From Bacteroidaceae bacterium (GTDB lineage Bacteria > Bacteroidota > Bacteroidia > Bacteroidales > Bacteroidaceae), in the NCBI GenBank assembly GCA_017461345.1, contig JAFTYP010000021.1, positions 106,155 to 170,154 of the forward strand: a stretch of DNA of 64,000 nt, written 5' to 3'. The stretch's first letter is position 1, and each line of letters opens with the position of its first letter. Below, in pieces: positions 55,853-63,968 of the stretch. A program made the position numbers and the translations under genes. The notes under the pieces were generated by a model. That model worked only from the letters and a program-made list of their open reading frames with translations. It was not told where the DNA came from and ran no database searches.

Positions 55853-55860
55853 CAAAAGTA
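55853..55860 (-). promoter_or_regulatory. -7 box of the LysE-prfC-ClC operon
   Basis: TACTTTTG on the minus strand ending 8 bp before the ATG, so the leader would be a few bases long. Confidence 0.5.
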
Positions 55861-55897
55861 CGAAAAAAAGTTCATAAGTCATAATAATTCCCTCTGC

Positions 55898-55931
55898 TTG
55901 ATACTTTACTCTTCATTTTTTTATATATTTG
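55898..55931 (+). promoter_or_regulatory. Promoter of the ROK kinase gene
   Basis: -33 TTG (55898-55900), 23-bp spacer, -7 TATATTTG (55924-55931). About 73 bp before the ATG. Confidence 0.6.
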
Positions 55932-56004
55932 TGCAGAAAAACGTCAGACAACGACGTTAACAAATTACGCTAACCATTAACTCATAAATTCATAAACTAA
56001 AACA

Positions 56005-56988
56005 ATGGACAAATTGAAACCCTATGTAATTGGTGTGGACCTTGGTGGTACCAACACCGTGTTCGGAGTAGTAAACGCTCGTGGCGAAGTTGTAGCAGAG
56101 AACAGCATCAAGACGCAGCAGTACAAGACGGCTGAAGAGTTCGTCGAGGCAGGCGTGGCTTGCATGAGGCCTCTGTTGGAGCAGATTGGCGGTGCCGACC
56201 AGGTTCAGGGCATGGGCATCGGTGCTCCTAACGGCAACTACTACAATGGCACCATCGAGTTCGCTCCCAACCTTCCCTGGGCACACGACGGCATCATTCC
56301 TTTGGCTAAGATGTTCAACGAAGCCACAGGCATTCCCGTTAAACTCACCAACGACGCCAATGCTGCCGCAATGGGCGAAATGGCATACGGTGCTGCACGT
56401 GGCATGAAGAACTTCATCGTCATCACTCTCGGCACAGGCGTTGGCAGTGGTATCGTCATCAACGGCCAGTTGGTATATGGCAGCGACGGCTTTGCCGGCG
56501 AACTCGGTCACGTTGTAATGGACCGCACAGAGAAGGGTCGCAGTTGCGGTTGCGGCCGCACAGGTTGCCTCGAGGCATACTGCTCTGCCACTGGTGTAGC
56601 GCGTACTGCTCGCGAGATACTTGCCACCACCGACCGTCCTTCTTTGCTTCGCGACAAGCCTGCCGAAGAAATCGAGTCGCTCGACGTAAGCATTGCAGCA
56701 AGCAAGGGTGACGAAGTGGCTAACGAAATCTTCCAGTTCACAGGCAAGATGCTGGGTGAGGCTTGTGCCGACTTCGCAGCCTTCAGCAGCCCCGAAGCCT
56801 TCATCTTCTTCGGTGGTCTTTGCAAGGCAGGCGACCTCATCATGAACCCCATCAAGGAAGCCTACGACAATGCCGTTCTGAAAATCTTCAAGGGCAAAGC
56901 CAAGTTCCTTGTTTCCGGCTTGATGAATGCCAACGCAGCCGTTCTGGGTGCAAGTGCATTGGGCTGGGAAGCAGCAAACGAGAACTAA
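56005..56988 (+). CDS. ROK-family sugar kinase (glucokinase type)
   Basis: Cytoplasmic ATP-dependent sugar kinase, 327 residues. It has the ATP phosphate loop GVDLGGTNTVFGVV, the second glycine loop GTGVGSGIVING, the substrate motif NDANAAAMGEMAYGA with the catalytic Asp, the EXGH motif GELGHVVM and the zinc-binding CGCGRTGCLEAYCS. The pattern fits bacterial glucokinases more than transcriptional ROK repressors (no helix-turn-helix). Own promoter and terminator, so a single-gene unit. Confidence 0.94.
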   Translation: MDKLKPYVIGVDLGGTNTVFGVVNARGEVVAENSIKTQQYKTAEEFVEAGVACMRPLLEQIGGADQVQGMGIGAPNGNYYNGTIEFAPNLPWAHDGIIPLAKMFNEATGIPVKLTNDANAAAMGEMAYGAARGMKNFIVITLGTGVGSGIVINGQLVYGSDGFAGELGHVVMDRTEKGRSCGCGRTGCLEAYCSATGVARTAREILATTDRPSLLRDKPAEEIESLDVSIAASKGDEVANEIFQFTGKMLGEACADFAAFSSPEAFIFFGGLCKAGDLIMNPIKEAYDNAVLKIFKGKAKFLVSGLMNANAAVLGASALGWEAANEN

Positions 56989-57013
56989 ACGAAGAACATC
57001 CCATTCCATACAA

Positions 57014-57050
57014 AAGCCTCTCCCTTTCTGCTTGGGGAGAGGCTTCTTTG
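57014..57050. terminator. Bidirectional terminator between the ROK kinase and a minus-strand gene
   Basis: 11-bp stem AAGCCTCTCCC/GGGAGAGGCTT (57014-57024 with 57035-57045), followed by ctttgt on the plus strand and ttttg on the minus strand. The T-runs are short. Confidence 0.7.
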
Positions 57051-57072
57051 TATGTATATTAACAGGTTTGTT

Positions 57073-58167
57073 TTATCGTCTTTCTACGAGTTTCTTTTCC
57101 CCACCCTCGATATAGATGCCTCGCGCTGGTTTATCGAAGAGTTGTCTGCCTTGCAAGTCGTAGAGTCCCGCTGGCGAAGAAAGAATTTGTTGGTTACGTA
57201 AAGACGTCGGATTACCAGCCATACATTCCAGTTCCACCGTCTTATTGTAAAGTTGAACCTGATACGTTCCTTTCTTGAAATTTGATATGCGCGCTTCTAT
57301 GTTGTAGTTGCTGAAGCAATCCACATCAGCTAAAGAGTAGGTCTTGAAAGAAATATTGTCTCCCTCCAGCACACAAGCAGCATAGGGCTGCAATGCGCAG
57401 GACGTGCGAAGCCAACCCCACACTCGAAGCGTATCGCCCAAAAACTCTGCGTTCAAGTTGGTTGGGGCGGTACTCCACGCTTGATATGCCTCCCACTCCT
57501 CGTCTGTCTCAATTTCACCGCCTTCCCATTTTGCTTCCGAAAAGTCCATGTCTGCAGTCTTGACATACTGATTGTTGGGATAGAAACAATAGCAGAAGAA
57601 GTCCGAACCATCTGTGTCTTCATCTGTATCGTATCGAGGACTCGTCAACAGATATATTTGTTTGTAACAATCGTTTGCACGCATAATGCCTGTATAGACA
57701 GAGCCAACCCCCTCCATCCAAACATCGCGTTTCCCCTCCTCGTTCCGGAGTTCTATCAGGCGCAGAATTCTGTTGTTCGCCAAAGTGTCGCGTACATCGG
57801 TCACTCGGTATTCCTCTCCATTGTAGGTGTCGGCAAAGGTGTCACCCTGTTCCAAACCAAAATCGAATAACAGATGTTCCGAATTGGTCCTGGTGTCATA
57901 ACAAAAGAATTTTGTTCCGTCTTGTCGGAGCAGGAGAAAGGACTCCTCATATTTGTTTCCTTCGAAATAAGCCGAATACCGCCAATACCTTTGTTCGCCC
58001 AACATAACATCCTGATGCGGTTCAATGTATAGTGTCTCATATAGCCCTTCTGGTGTAACCACGAAATAGGTTCCCTGAAAGTTTGCAGCAACGTTCGAGT
58101 CCTCTTTTGCAATGCCAATAGCGTTACATAAGAAAAGCAGTAGGAATATCAGCAAAGTTGATTTCAT
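57073..58167 (-). CDS. Secreted protein with a possible C-terminal sorting-type tail
   Basis: Unrecognised 364-residue exported protein; signal peptide ends AIGIA. The body is beta-rich with paired phrases such as YEESFLLLRQDGTKFFCYD. The last 35 residues (GLYDLQGRQLFDKPARGIYI then GGEKKLVER) resemble the C-terminal domains of Bacteroidetes surface or type IX-secreted proteins; PorU and PorV in this window would be the machinery for such cargo. No enzymatic motif. Its promoter spacer carries a 13-T homopolymer. Confidence 0.72.
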   Translation of the reverse strand: MKSTLLIFLLLFLCNAIGIAKEDSNVAANFQGTYFVVTPEGLYETLYIEPHQDVMLGEQRYWRYSAYFEGNKYEESFLLLRQDGTKFFCYDTRTNSEHLLFDFGLEQGDTFADTYNGEEYRVTDVRDTLANNRILRLIELRNEEGKRDVWMEGVGSVYTGIMRANDCYKQIYLLTSPRYDTDEDTDGSDFFCYCFYPNNQYVKTADMDFSEAKWEGGEIETDEEWEAYQAWSTAPTNLNAEFLGDTLRVWGWLRTSCALQPYAACVLEGDNISFKTYSLADVDCFSNYNIEARISNFKKGTYQVQLYNKTVELECMAGNPTSLRNQQILSSPAGLYDLQGRQLFDKPARGIYIEGGEKKLVERR

Positions 58168-58217
58168 ACAATAAGTTTTTAATGGTTATATATTTTTAGG
58201 TTATACAAAAGTCCGCC

Positions 58218-58242
58218 CAAATGTAATGCTTTTTTTTTTTTT
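58218..58242 (-). promoter_or_regulatory. -7 box with an adjacent homopolymer spacer
   Basis: On the minus strand the -7 TACATTTG (58218-58225) of the secreted-protein gene is preceded, 4 bp away, by a run of 13 A (58230-58242 as T on the plus strand). The tract lies where the -33/-7 spacer should be. No convincing -33 is visible. Confidence 0.5.
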
Positions 58243-58331
58243 ACACACCAGACTTCAAAGAATTATTTTTTAATCCATTGAAAAAGAAATCATTCTTTTC
58301 ATCCTCAGGGATAAGACACAAGGCAAAAAAT

Positions 58332-58442
58332 AACCTCTCAAAAGAAGTTTTGAAAACTCTCTAGAGAACTTCGCCAACTTCTGCAGAGAAGTTGCCCGAC
58401 TTCTCTGCAGAAGTTGGGCAATTACACACGTGAACTTTGCCG
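58332..58442. repeat. 22-bp periodic array I (five units, CTGCAG and CACGTG types)
   Basis: Cores at 58337 (CTCAAAAG), 58359 (CTCTAGAG), 58381 (CTGCAGAG), 58403 (CTCTGCAG, the reverse complement of the previous) and 58425 (CACACGTG), each 22 bp apart; right arms AAGTT or AACTT. The clearest case of units in both orientations. Confidence 0.9.
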
Positions 58443-58554
58443 GAAGGACTGCAGGGTGATCATCCGCCTGCAACAAAACCTCAAAAAGAGAACGGCTCGA
58501 ACCATTGCCGCCAAACTTTTTTCGGGCGGAGATACAGCGATTTCATCGGTTAGT

Positions 58555-61500
58555 TTACCACACTCCCCAAAGCAGTGTGCCATCGGCTGACTGTCCCTCT
58601 GCATCGATGCTCAAACTTGTCTGACGCGAGTTGTTATAGAACGTGATGTTGGCTTCTCCGTTCTCGTCCAGTTGAAGATTGGGATTCCAATACAAAGTCC
58701 TGCGATAGTCCTTCTGTCCCTCCGGCAACTTGTGCTGGCTATAGTCGGGATGATAGAACTCGGCAGATGTGCTATAACCGTCCATTAGTATATAACGGTC
58801 TCTGTAAGTAACACGCCTTGTGTCGTCGAGGAAGCGATGCAGATCAACAACCACTTCGGGCTGGTCTGCTCCATAGAATAGGTTGCTCCCCTCCTTTCGT
58901 GGTGAGTAGTCGGTATAGACATACACCTTGTCGAGATTTTCCAAATGGTTGTACTTGAGTTGTTCTTCTTTTACCTGAATACTGTTCACGTAAATGGTCC
59001 TGCCGTCCCATCTCCTGCTTGCGCTGATATTGCCTTTTTCCTGTCCCATGTCGCCAACAAGCAGTCGGCAGAGGATGTCGCTGAACGACCAGGAACCGGC
59101 AAAGAAGGCGGAAGTAAATCCTGCATCCACCAACTGATTGTATGCATCGTAGACATCCATCACGACAGCGGGTTTCGTCAGGTCAACCTTCCGAAGAATC
59201 CTTCGTCTTGCCTTTACCTGAATTTCACGAAGACTGGTCACATCATCAACTCTTGTTCCATCAGAGCGTACATTGTCGTCCTTCGACATAAACGTCTGCT
59301 GGTAGTATTCGAATGGTTTGACAAAACGCGGATAGCATCTGTGTACCCTTATGCTGTAGTCGGCCCATTCATTGGCATCTGGCAGTAGCCATTGGTGAGA
59401 CGTTTTCCATCCATGCTCATTGCCTTTCCTACGCTGCTTCTCTTTTTTCTTCTCGTCTTTCTCAGTTGCTTTAGCGAGGTTTTCGAGGCTTGACGCAGCC
59501 AAGTGCATGAAACAATACCCTCCGAAGTGCGGAGCCTGAATGCTGAACTTACCGTCTTCCCCCACCGTTATGTCTCCATAGACAGGCGGAGAACCTGGCT
59601 GAACAAACTCTGCGTGAAGATGTGTCTTCTTGCCGGGCTCGTTAAGATATTCCACATCATATGTTTCGCCCCTACGGCTCACTTTGGTGCGATCTTTACC
59701 GTCAGCAGTTTTCTCTACGTACGTATCTGTTTGCAACCAAAGCGGTATGGGACATTCAAAAGTCGCTTTCATGCTACCATCCACTTCAAAATAGAAGCCA
59801 TCCTCTTGGTCGAGCGAAGTATATCTATTGACCTCGCCAGTGATTATCTGCGACTTCTCGTAAGGCTCTACAATCTTTGGCCCACTGATGCCGAAGCGTC
59901 GCCATCCTTGCACCATAAGCAAGAGGTCGAGGTGATGTCGGTGTTCTGCATCGTCCTTCTCGAAATAGTAACCAGGATTCTCTACGAAGCCCTTGATGTG
60001 ACTGGACAAGAGCATCTCAGTCATGATGTTGCCATTGTCGTAGATGAGGTCGCTCGAGACATTATCCCTTACAGAAACGGAGAGAGGAGTGTTCGCCTGT
60101 CCTCGCACTTTCAGAGATACTCGTTCAAGAGGCTCATAACTTTCTTTCATTCCAAATATCTGCAGAGGAGCATCCATTTGTTTATGGACAAAGACAAGTC
60201 TGTCTGACAGAATGTGTCCCTTTCTCGTTAACGTAAGTTGGGCAACACCGGCAGGCAGGGAGTCCTTGCTTACTGTAATGGCATTACCTTCGAGAGGAAC
60301 CTGCATTCGTGGTCTGCCACAAGTAGTGACCAAAAGCAGGATGGAGTCTCCTTCAGTACCTTTTATGTCAATATCTGCCTTGACGGAAGAGTCGTCCTGC
60401 TGAACCTTCATGGCAACTCCTGATGGGAGAATGTCGGGAAGAGAAACCCTTGTCGCTTCCCCCGCCTCCTCTTCAAAGATTGCTTTGTATTTGCTATCCT
60501 TTTGCAGGCAAAGTTCCAAGCACCCTCTTCCTCTGTTCTCGGTGGTGGCAGAAGATATGGTATCGCCCATCTCGTCCAGCACAAAGAGTTTGCCTTCAAC
60601 ATACTTGCCTTCGCCGTCCTTTGCTTCGAACGCTACTCTCTGACGGCTTCCGCCTATCAAGTTACCGCCCTCTGGGAACAAGGAAACGATAGGTTTCTTT
60701 GAAATCTTCTCTGGAGCATAGTCTCTGCGAAGAGGGCGAACCGTCATGTCCCGATAGTACTCGCCAGGCTCTACGGGTTTATCATAAACAGGAAACACAC
60801 GGCTATATAATTTGTCATAATCCACGAAGTACTCCTCGGCATATTTTTTCTTCAAGAACCACCGGTGCATATACTTGTCGTGTGGATGCTCTTTCCTGCC
60901 GAAGTTGAGTTGCCAACGTGTATAGGCCCTTAGTTCAAAGAAACCAGCATAGAGCGTATCTTCAAGGCAAAAACTACTGTTCGCTTGACCATCCTTCAAA
61001 CGAAGTACTTGCCTTTCCACAAGATAACCGTCTTGGTTGAGTAACTCAACATAAAGCACTTCGCTGAGATCAGTCGGTTTCCCCGTATCACTTCGCTGGA
61101 CATAAGCCTTGTAGAAAATGGTGTCGCCCAAAAAGTAGCAAGTATTGTCCATATGGACGAACACCATTTCCTGTGGGATAGTCTTATCGGAAGGCATAGA
61201 ATGCTCCGCCTGAGGATTTGCAGTTTCGGATTTCTCAAAGATATCGTAAACTTCTGGCAGACTTTTGCTTGACAAGTTTCCGTCTATTGGCTCTCCAAAA
61301 GCAACACGCTCTTCTTCTGCGGTTCGTTTAACGATATCGTATTGAGCCCACATTGTGGAGTCGTAGCCGGCATCTTCTATTACATCAATAATGTTATCTC
61401 CCACACAACCTGAAGATTCGGCTAGTAGATTGTCATCTTGGACATTAAACATTAGGAGTCTATATTGCAGTAAGTCGTTCCCTCCCTCAATGGCAAGGTT

Positions 61501-62445
61501 GTTAACCGCCGGATATCCGTTAGTATAGTTGTAGCACACGTGAAATTTGATTGCATTAGGATTGCGCTGGAAATTATAAATCATATAGGCATTGTTCACA
61601 TTCCCCTCGAAACGTAACAAGCGAAACGTCTTTGCATCACAGTATGCAACTCCTGTGATATTACGCCTTTCTTCCAAATATCTTGTATGCCATTCTGCAC
61701 GGTCTATATCCTTCCATTTAAAGTCTATGCGGTATAGTTTTTCGTTGTCATTGCCGAATAGTGTTTCTATATTAATATCATAGTACTTTTTGGCCATAGA
61801 AAGGCTGTAAAGTGGCTTGATTGCTGCCTCCCAATAGTCACTCATAAAACCACCTGGGCCTATTTCAGCCATTTTCTGTATATTGGTAAAATAAAGACCC
61901 ATTCTGCTTGAATTACCCTCTGAATTCTTACCATATATGCCACCGAATGTTTCCATTTCACGAAGATTTGAGGCAGAGAGTGCAGCCATGAAACACTCTA
62001 TCAAGTTACTATCCCACTTATCTTTCATCCACGTACGCATGAAATAGCCCTGTCTCTCGGTCTTATGCTTCGAAAAATCATGCTTTAGATTATTTATTAC
62101 ATGTTTCACGATAGCCCATTCGTCTATCGGTACTACCACGACTTCCTTCAAGTTTCGCGTATATGGTTTCAGTTTAACAACTCGAGGCACATCGACAGCC
62201 CTCAGAATCTGTCTCTCATAACCCACATAACTGAAAATCAAGGTATCTTCATATGCCGCTGAAAGGCTGAAATTGCCTTCTGTATTGCTCAGAGTTCCGC
62301 TAGCAGTAGTTAGGTGAATACTGGCATAAGGTAATGGTTCTCCTGTCTCTGCATCCTTGATCTGACCTTGAAGCGTCAAGTTCTGTGCCACAATCAGAGG
62401 CGAGTAAACAAACAAAAGCAGAATGAGAGACAGAACTTGACGCAT
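58555..62445 (-). CDS. Large secreted multidomain protein with a carboxypeptidase-like N-terminus and MG2-like domain
   Basis: 1296-residue exported protein with signal peptide (ends IVAQ). A carboxypeptidase-regulatory-like (CarboxypepD_reg) domain, residues about 24-95, matches those that precede TonB-dependent receptors. A macroglobulin-like (MG2) segment follows near 430-530 (FVHMDNTCYFLGDTIFYKAY), then further beta domains and a plug-like stretch about 1095-1190 (VTSLREIQVKARRRI). The C-terminus ends with YRRTLYWNPNLQLDENGEAN. There is no outer-membrane barrel, so it is not a normal TonB receptor. I know such chimeras in Bacteroidetes but no established function. Confidence 0.75.
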   Translation of the reverse strand: MRQVLSLILLLFVYSPLIVAQNLTLQGQIKDAETGEPLPYASIHLTTASGTLSNTEGNFSLSAAYEDTLIFSYVGYERQILRAVDVPRVVKLKPYTRNLKEVVVVPIDEWAIVKHVINNLKHDFSKHKTERQGYFMRTWMKDKWDSNLIECFMAALSASNLREMETFGGIYGKNSEGNSSRMGLYFTNIQKMAEIGPGGFMSDYWEAAIKPLYSLSMAKKYYDINIETLFGNDNEKLYRIDFKWKDIDRAEWHTRYLEERRNITGVAYCDAKTFRLLRFEGNVNNAYMIYNFQRNPNAIKFHVCYNYTNGYPAVNNLAIEGGNDLLQYRLLMFNVQDDNLLAESSGCVGDNIIDVIEDAGYDSTMWAQYDIVKRTAEEERVAFGEPIDGNLSSKSLPEVYDIFEKSETANPQAEHSMPSDKTIPQEMVFVHMDNTCYFLGDTIFYKAYVQRSDTGKPTDLSEVLYVELLNQDGYLVERQVLRLKDGQANSSFCLEDTLYAGFFELRAYTRWQLNFGRKEHPHDKYMHRWFLKKKYAEEYFVDYDKLYSRVFPVYDKPVEPGEYYRDMTVRPLRRDYAPEKISKKPIVSLFPEGGNLIGGSRQRVAFEAKDGEGKYVEGKLFVLDEMGDTISSATTENRGRGCLELCLQKDSKYKAIFEEEAGEATRVSLPDILPSGVAMKVQQDDSSVKADIDIKGTEGDSILLLVTTCGRPRMQVPLEGNAITVSKDSLPAGVAQLTLTRKGHILSDRLVFVHKQMDAPLQIFGMKESYEPLERVSLKVRGQANTPLSVSVRDNVSSDLIYDNGNIMTEMLLSSHIKGFVENPGYYFEKDDAEHRHHLDLLLMVQGWRRFGISGPKIVEPYEKSQIITGEVNRYTSLDQEDGFYFEVDGSMKATFECPIPLWLQTDTYVEKTADGKDRTKVSRRGETYDVEYLNEPGKKTHLHAEFVQPGSPPVYGDITVGEDGKFSIQAPHFGGYCFMHLAASSLENLAKATEKDEKKKEKQRRKGNEHGWKTSHQWLLPDANEWADYSIRVHRCYPRFVKPFEYYQQTFMSKDDNVRSDGTRVDDVTSLREIQVKARRRILRKVDLTKPAVVMDVYDAYNQLVDAGFTSAFFAGSWSFSDILCRLLVGDMGQEKGNISASRRWDGRTIYVNSIQVKEEQLKYNHLENLDKVYVYTDYSPRKEGSNLFYGADQPEVVVDLHRFLDDTRRVTYRDRYILMDGYSTSAEFYHPDYSQHKLPEGQKDYRRTLYWNPNLQLDENGEANITFYNNSRQTSLSIDAEGQSADGTLLWGVW

Positions 62446-62465
62446 TTGATAAGGATTATTGTGTA

Positions 62466-62494
62466 CAAAGATACATTTTTTTTGATTAGTTCAA
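62466..62494 (-). promoter_or_regulatory. Promoter of the 1296-residue protein gene
   Basis: On the minus strand -33 TTG (62492-62494), 18-bp spacer, -7 TATCTTTG (62466-62473), 20 bp before the ATG. Confidence 0.6.
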
Positions 62495-62551
62495 GAAGAT
62501 TCTTGAAAAATCATCTATCAACTTGTTATTTATAAGGCAACTTATATAATA

Positions 62552-63070
62552 TCAGTTATAAAATGAACCTGGGATATTAAAATATTCAGACACATTGAAT
62601 GTATCAATAACATTACCACTTCCATCAACAAGGTTTACTGTTCCTGAAATTCTAACCCTATAATTTCCTTCCCATGATGCATTTAGAGGTAATCCCACAT
62701 TATTGGTTGCTACATATAATGCTGCACTTACACTTGGCTTATTTAAAGCTGAGAAATATCCCGCACCCCATGCAACTACGAGTTCTAATCCCACTCCCCA
62801 GCCCACCGGTCGATAAGTCACTTGTCCTTCTCTTAAATATCCGTTTCCACAGCCACAACCAGAACCAGAACCAGAACCGCAGCCGCAGCCTGAACTAGAA
62901 CCGCTACCGCAGCCGTCACAGTCATCACTACTCAAGATCCCATTGCTATTATAATAATAGATTTTCCCATTATACAAAACATGACCGCCGTGCCATTTCC
63001 CCATCGTGTGTATATTCTGATACTCTTCGTAGGTGTAGGGGTTTGAGAAAGTTCCTTTTTCGTTAGCCAT
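62552..63070 (-). CDS. Small protein with an NPYT-type N-terminus and Cys-Gly/Ser-Gly linker
   Basis: Unrecognised 172-residue protein without an ordinary signal peptide. It has an N-terminal module (TFSNPYTYEEYQNI, then GKWHGGHVLYNGKIYYY), a linker with all six cysteines (residues 51, 54, 62, 64, 72, 74) in repeated GCGCGSGSGS pattern, and a beta-type C-terminal domain (about 82-172). The GG at residues 28-29 could be a double-glycine cleavage site. Lies 31 bp after the unrecognised gene upstream, so probably co-transcribed. Composition is AT-rich for this window. Confidence 0.7.
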   Translation of the reverse strand: MANEKGTFSNPYTYEEYQNIHTMGKWHGGHVLYNGKIYYYNSNGILSSDDCDGCGSGSSSGCGCGSGSGSGCGCGNGYLREGQVTYRPVGWGVGLELVVAWGAGYFSALNKPSVSAALYVATNNVGLPLNASWEGNYRVRISGTVNLVDGSGNVIDTFNVSEYFNIPGSFYN

Positions 63071-63101
63071 AATAATAAATTTTAAATTGTTAATAATTAA
63101 A

Positions 63102-63968
63102 TTACTTGTTTATCAATAAAAGCCCGCTGTTTATTAGATACTTTATGTTTTGATATGCAAATCTCCGAAATGGTTCTGGAACATTTCTGGAGTGATGACA
63201 TATCTCCATTATTATCCATTTTTTAAGTTCGCTCACTCGTATTATAGTGTTTCTCACATATGACAAAGTCCTAAAACTTGTTGACTCCAGTGGTACCACA
63301 TCCAGTCTATCTTGTCGCAAGGAGGGATATATCGCTATATGGCTGAGAGGGAAATTACATTCGCATCTTAACTCTTTTCTTAATGCATCTTTATGGTTTT
63401 CTGAGATATTCATAGGTACTTCAAACACTGACAGACCTGTTGCGCATTTAACATAAAAATCACATTCTTCCATTTCATCAGTTAAAGGAGATGTTAGGAC
63501 TTTTTGTATCCCCTCCTGTAACATAACATCAACGTTCACCGTTGCTGCTGACGACATTTTTTTGACAATAAATCTTTCAAAACCAGGGAGAATATTATAA
63601 ATTATATTATTTATTGGTACTGAACCACATGCAAGACTATTGAATTTGTTCTTGGGGTTAATCGATTCGAATATACGCTTTACATGATTGGGATAATGTG
63701 TTAGCATAAATCTTTCAAAGGAGTTAATAATTTGCGGATTCCTTTTATGCCCCCCTAACAAATGCAACAGTTTATCGTTACCAAAGTTACTGAAATTACA
63801 AAACTCCTGTTTGGTATAACCTTCATCACATATTGCACGCCCCATAATACTAGCAACTCCCCTTTTATGGAAATCAGATAGAACAGCAAAAATAACTTGT
63901 TCGAAGAATACATTACAGTCTATGAAAGACTGACTATATCTGCTGTCGTTCATCTTATTATCATCCAT
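63102..63968 (-). CDS. Unrecognised protein, 5' end probably outside window
   Basis: Product of at least 288 residues with no family I recognise. The frame stays open past the ATG at 63968 to the window end (HQYCQEVIRF before the ATG), so the true start may lie further upstream. It has mixed helical character, several Cys (for example CDEGYTKQEFCNF and CECNF) and no membrane segment or signal. A/T-rich codon use differs from the neighbours, suggesting transfer. The stop lies 31 bp before the Cys-Gly protein gene. Confidence 0.6.
   Translation of the reverse strand: MDDNKMNDSRYSQSFIDCNVFFEQVIFAVLSDFHKRGVASIMGRAICDEGYTKQEFCNFSNFGNDKLLHLLGGHKRNPQIINSFERFMLTHYPNHVKRIFESINPKNKFNSLACGSVPINNIIYNILPGFERFIVKKMSSAATVNVDVMLQEGIQKVLTSPLTDEMEECDFYVKCATGLSVFEVPMNISENHKDALRKELRCECNFPLSHIAIYPSLRQDRLDVVPLESTSFRTLSYVRNTIIRVSELKKWIIMEICHHSRNVPEPFRRFAYQNIKYLINSGLLLINK

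Larger units (their letters stand above)
58168..58554. other. 387-bp intergenic region with array I and a T13 tract
   Basis: Holds a -7 box of the downstream minus-strand gene (58218-58225), a 13-base T run (58230-58242) and repeat array I (58332-58442). The 110 bp from 58443 to 58554 shows no gene. Confidence 0.7.

Noticed and set aside
55990-57009. 339-residue minus-strand frame opposite the ROK kinase
   Set aside because: Cys- and His-rich antisense product of a conserved kinase gene.
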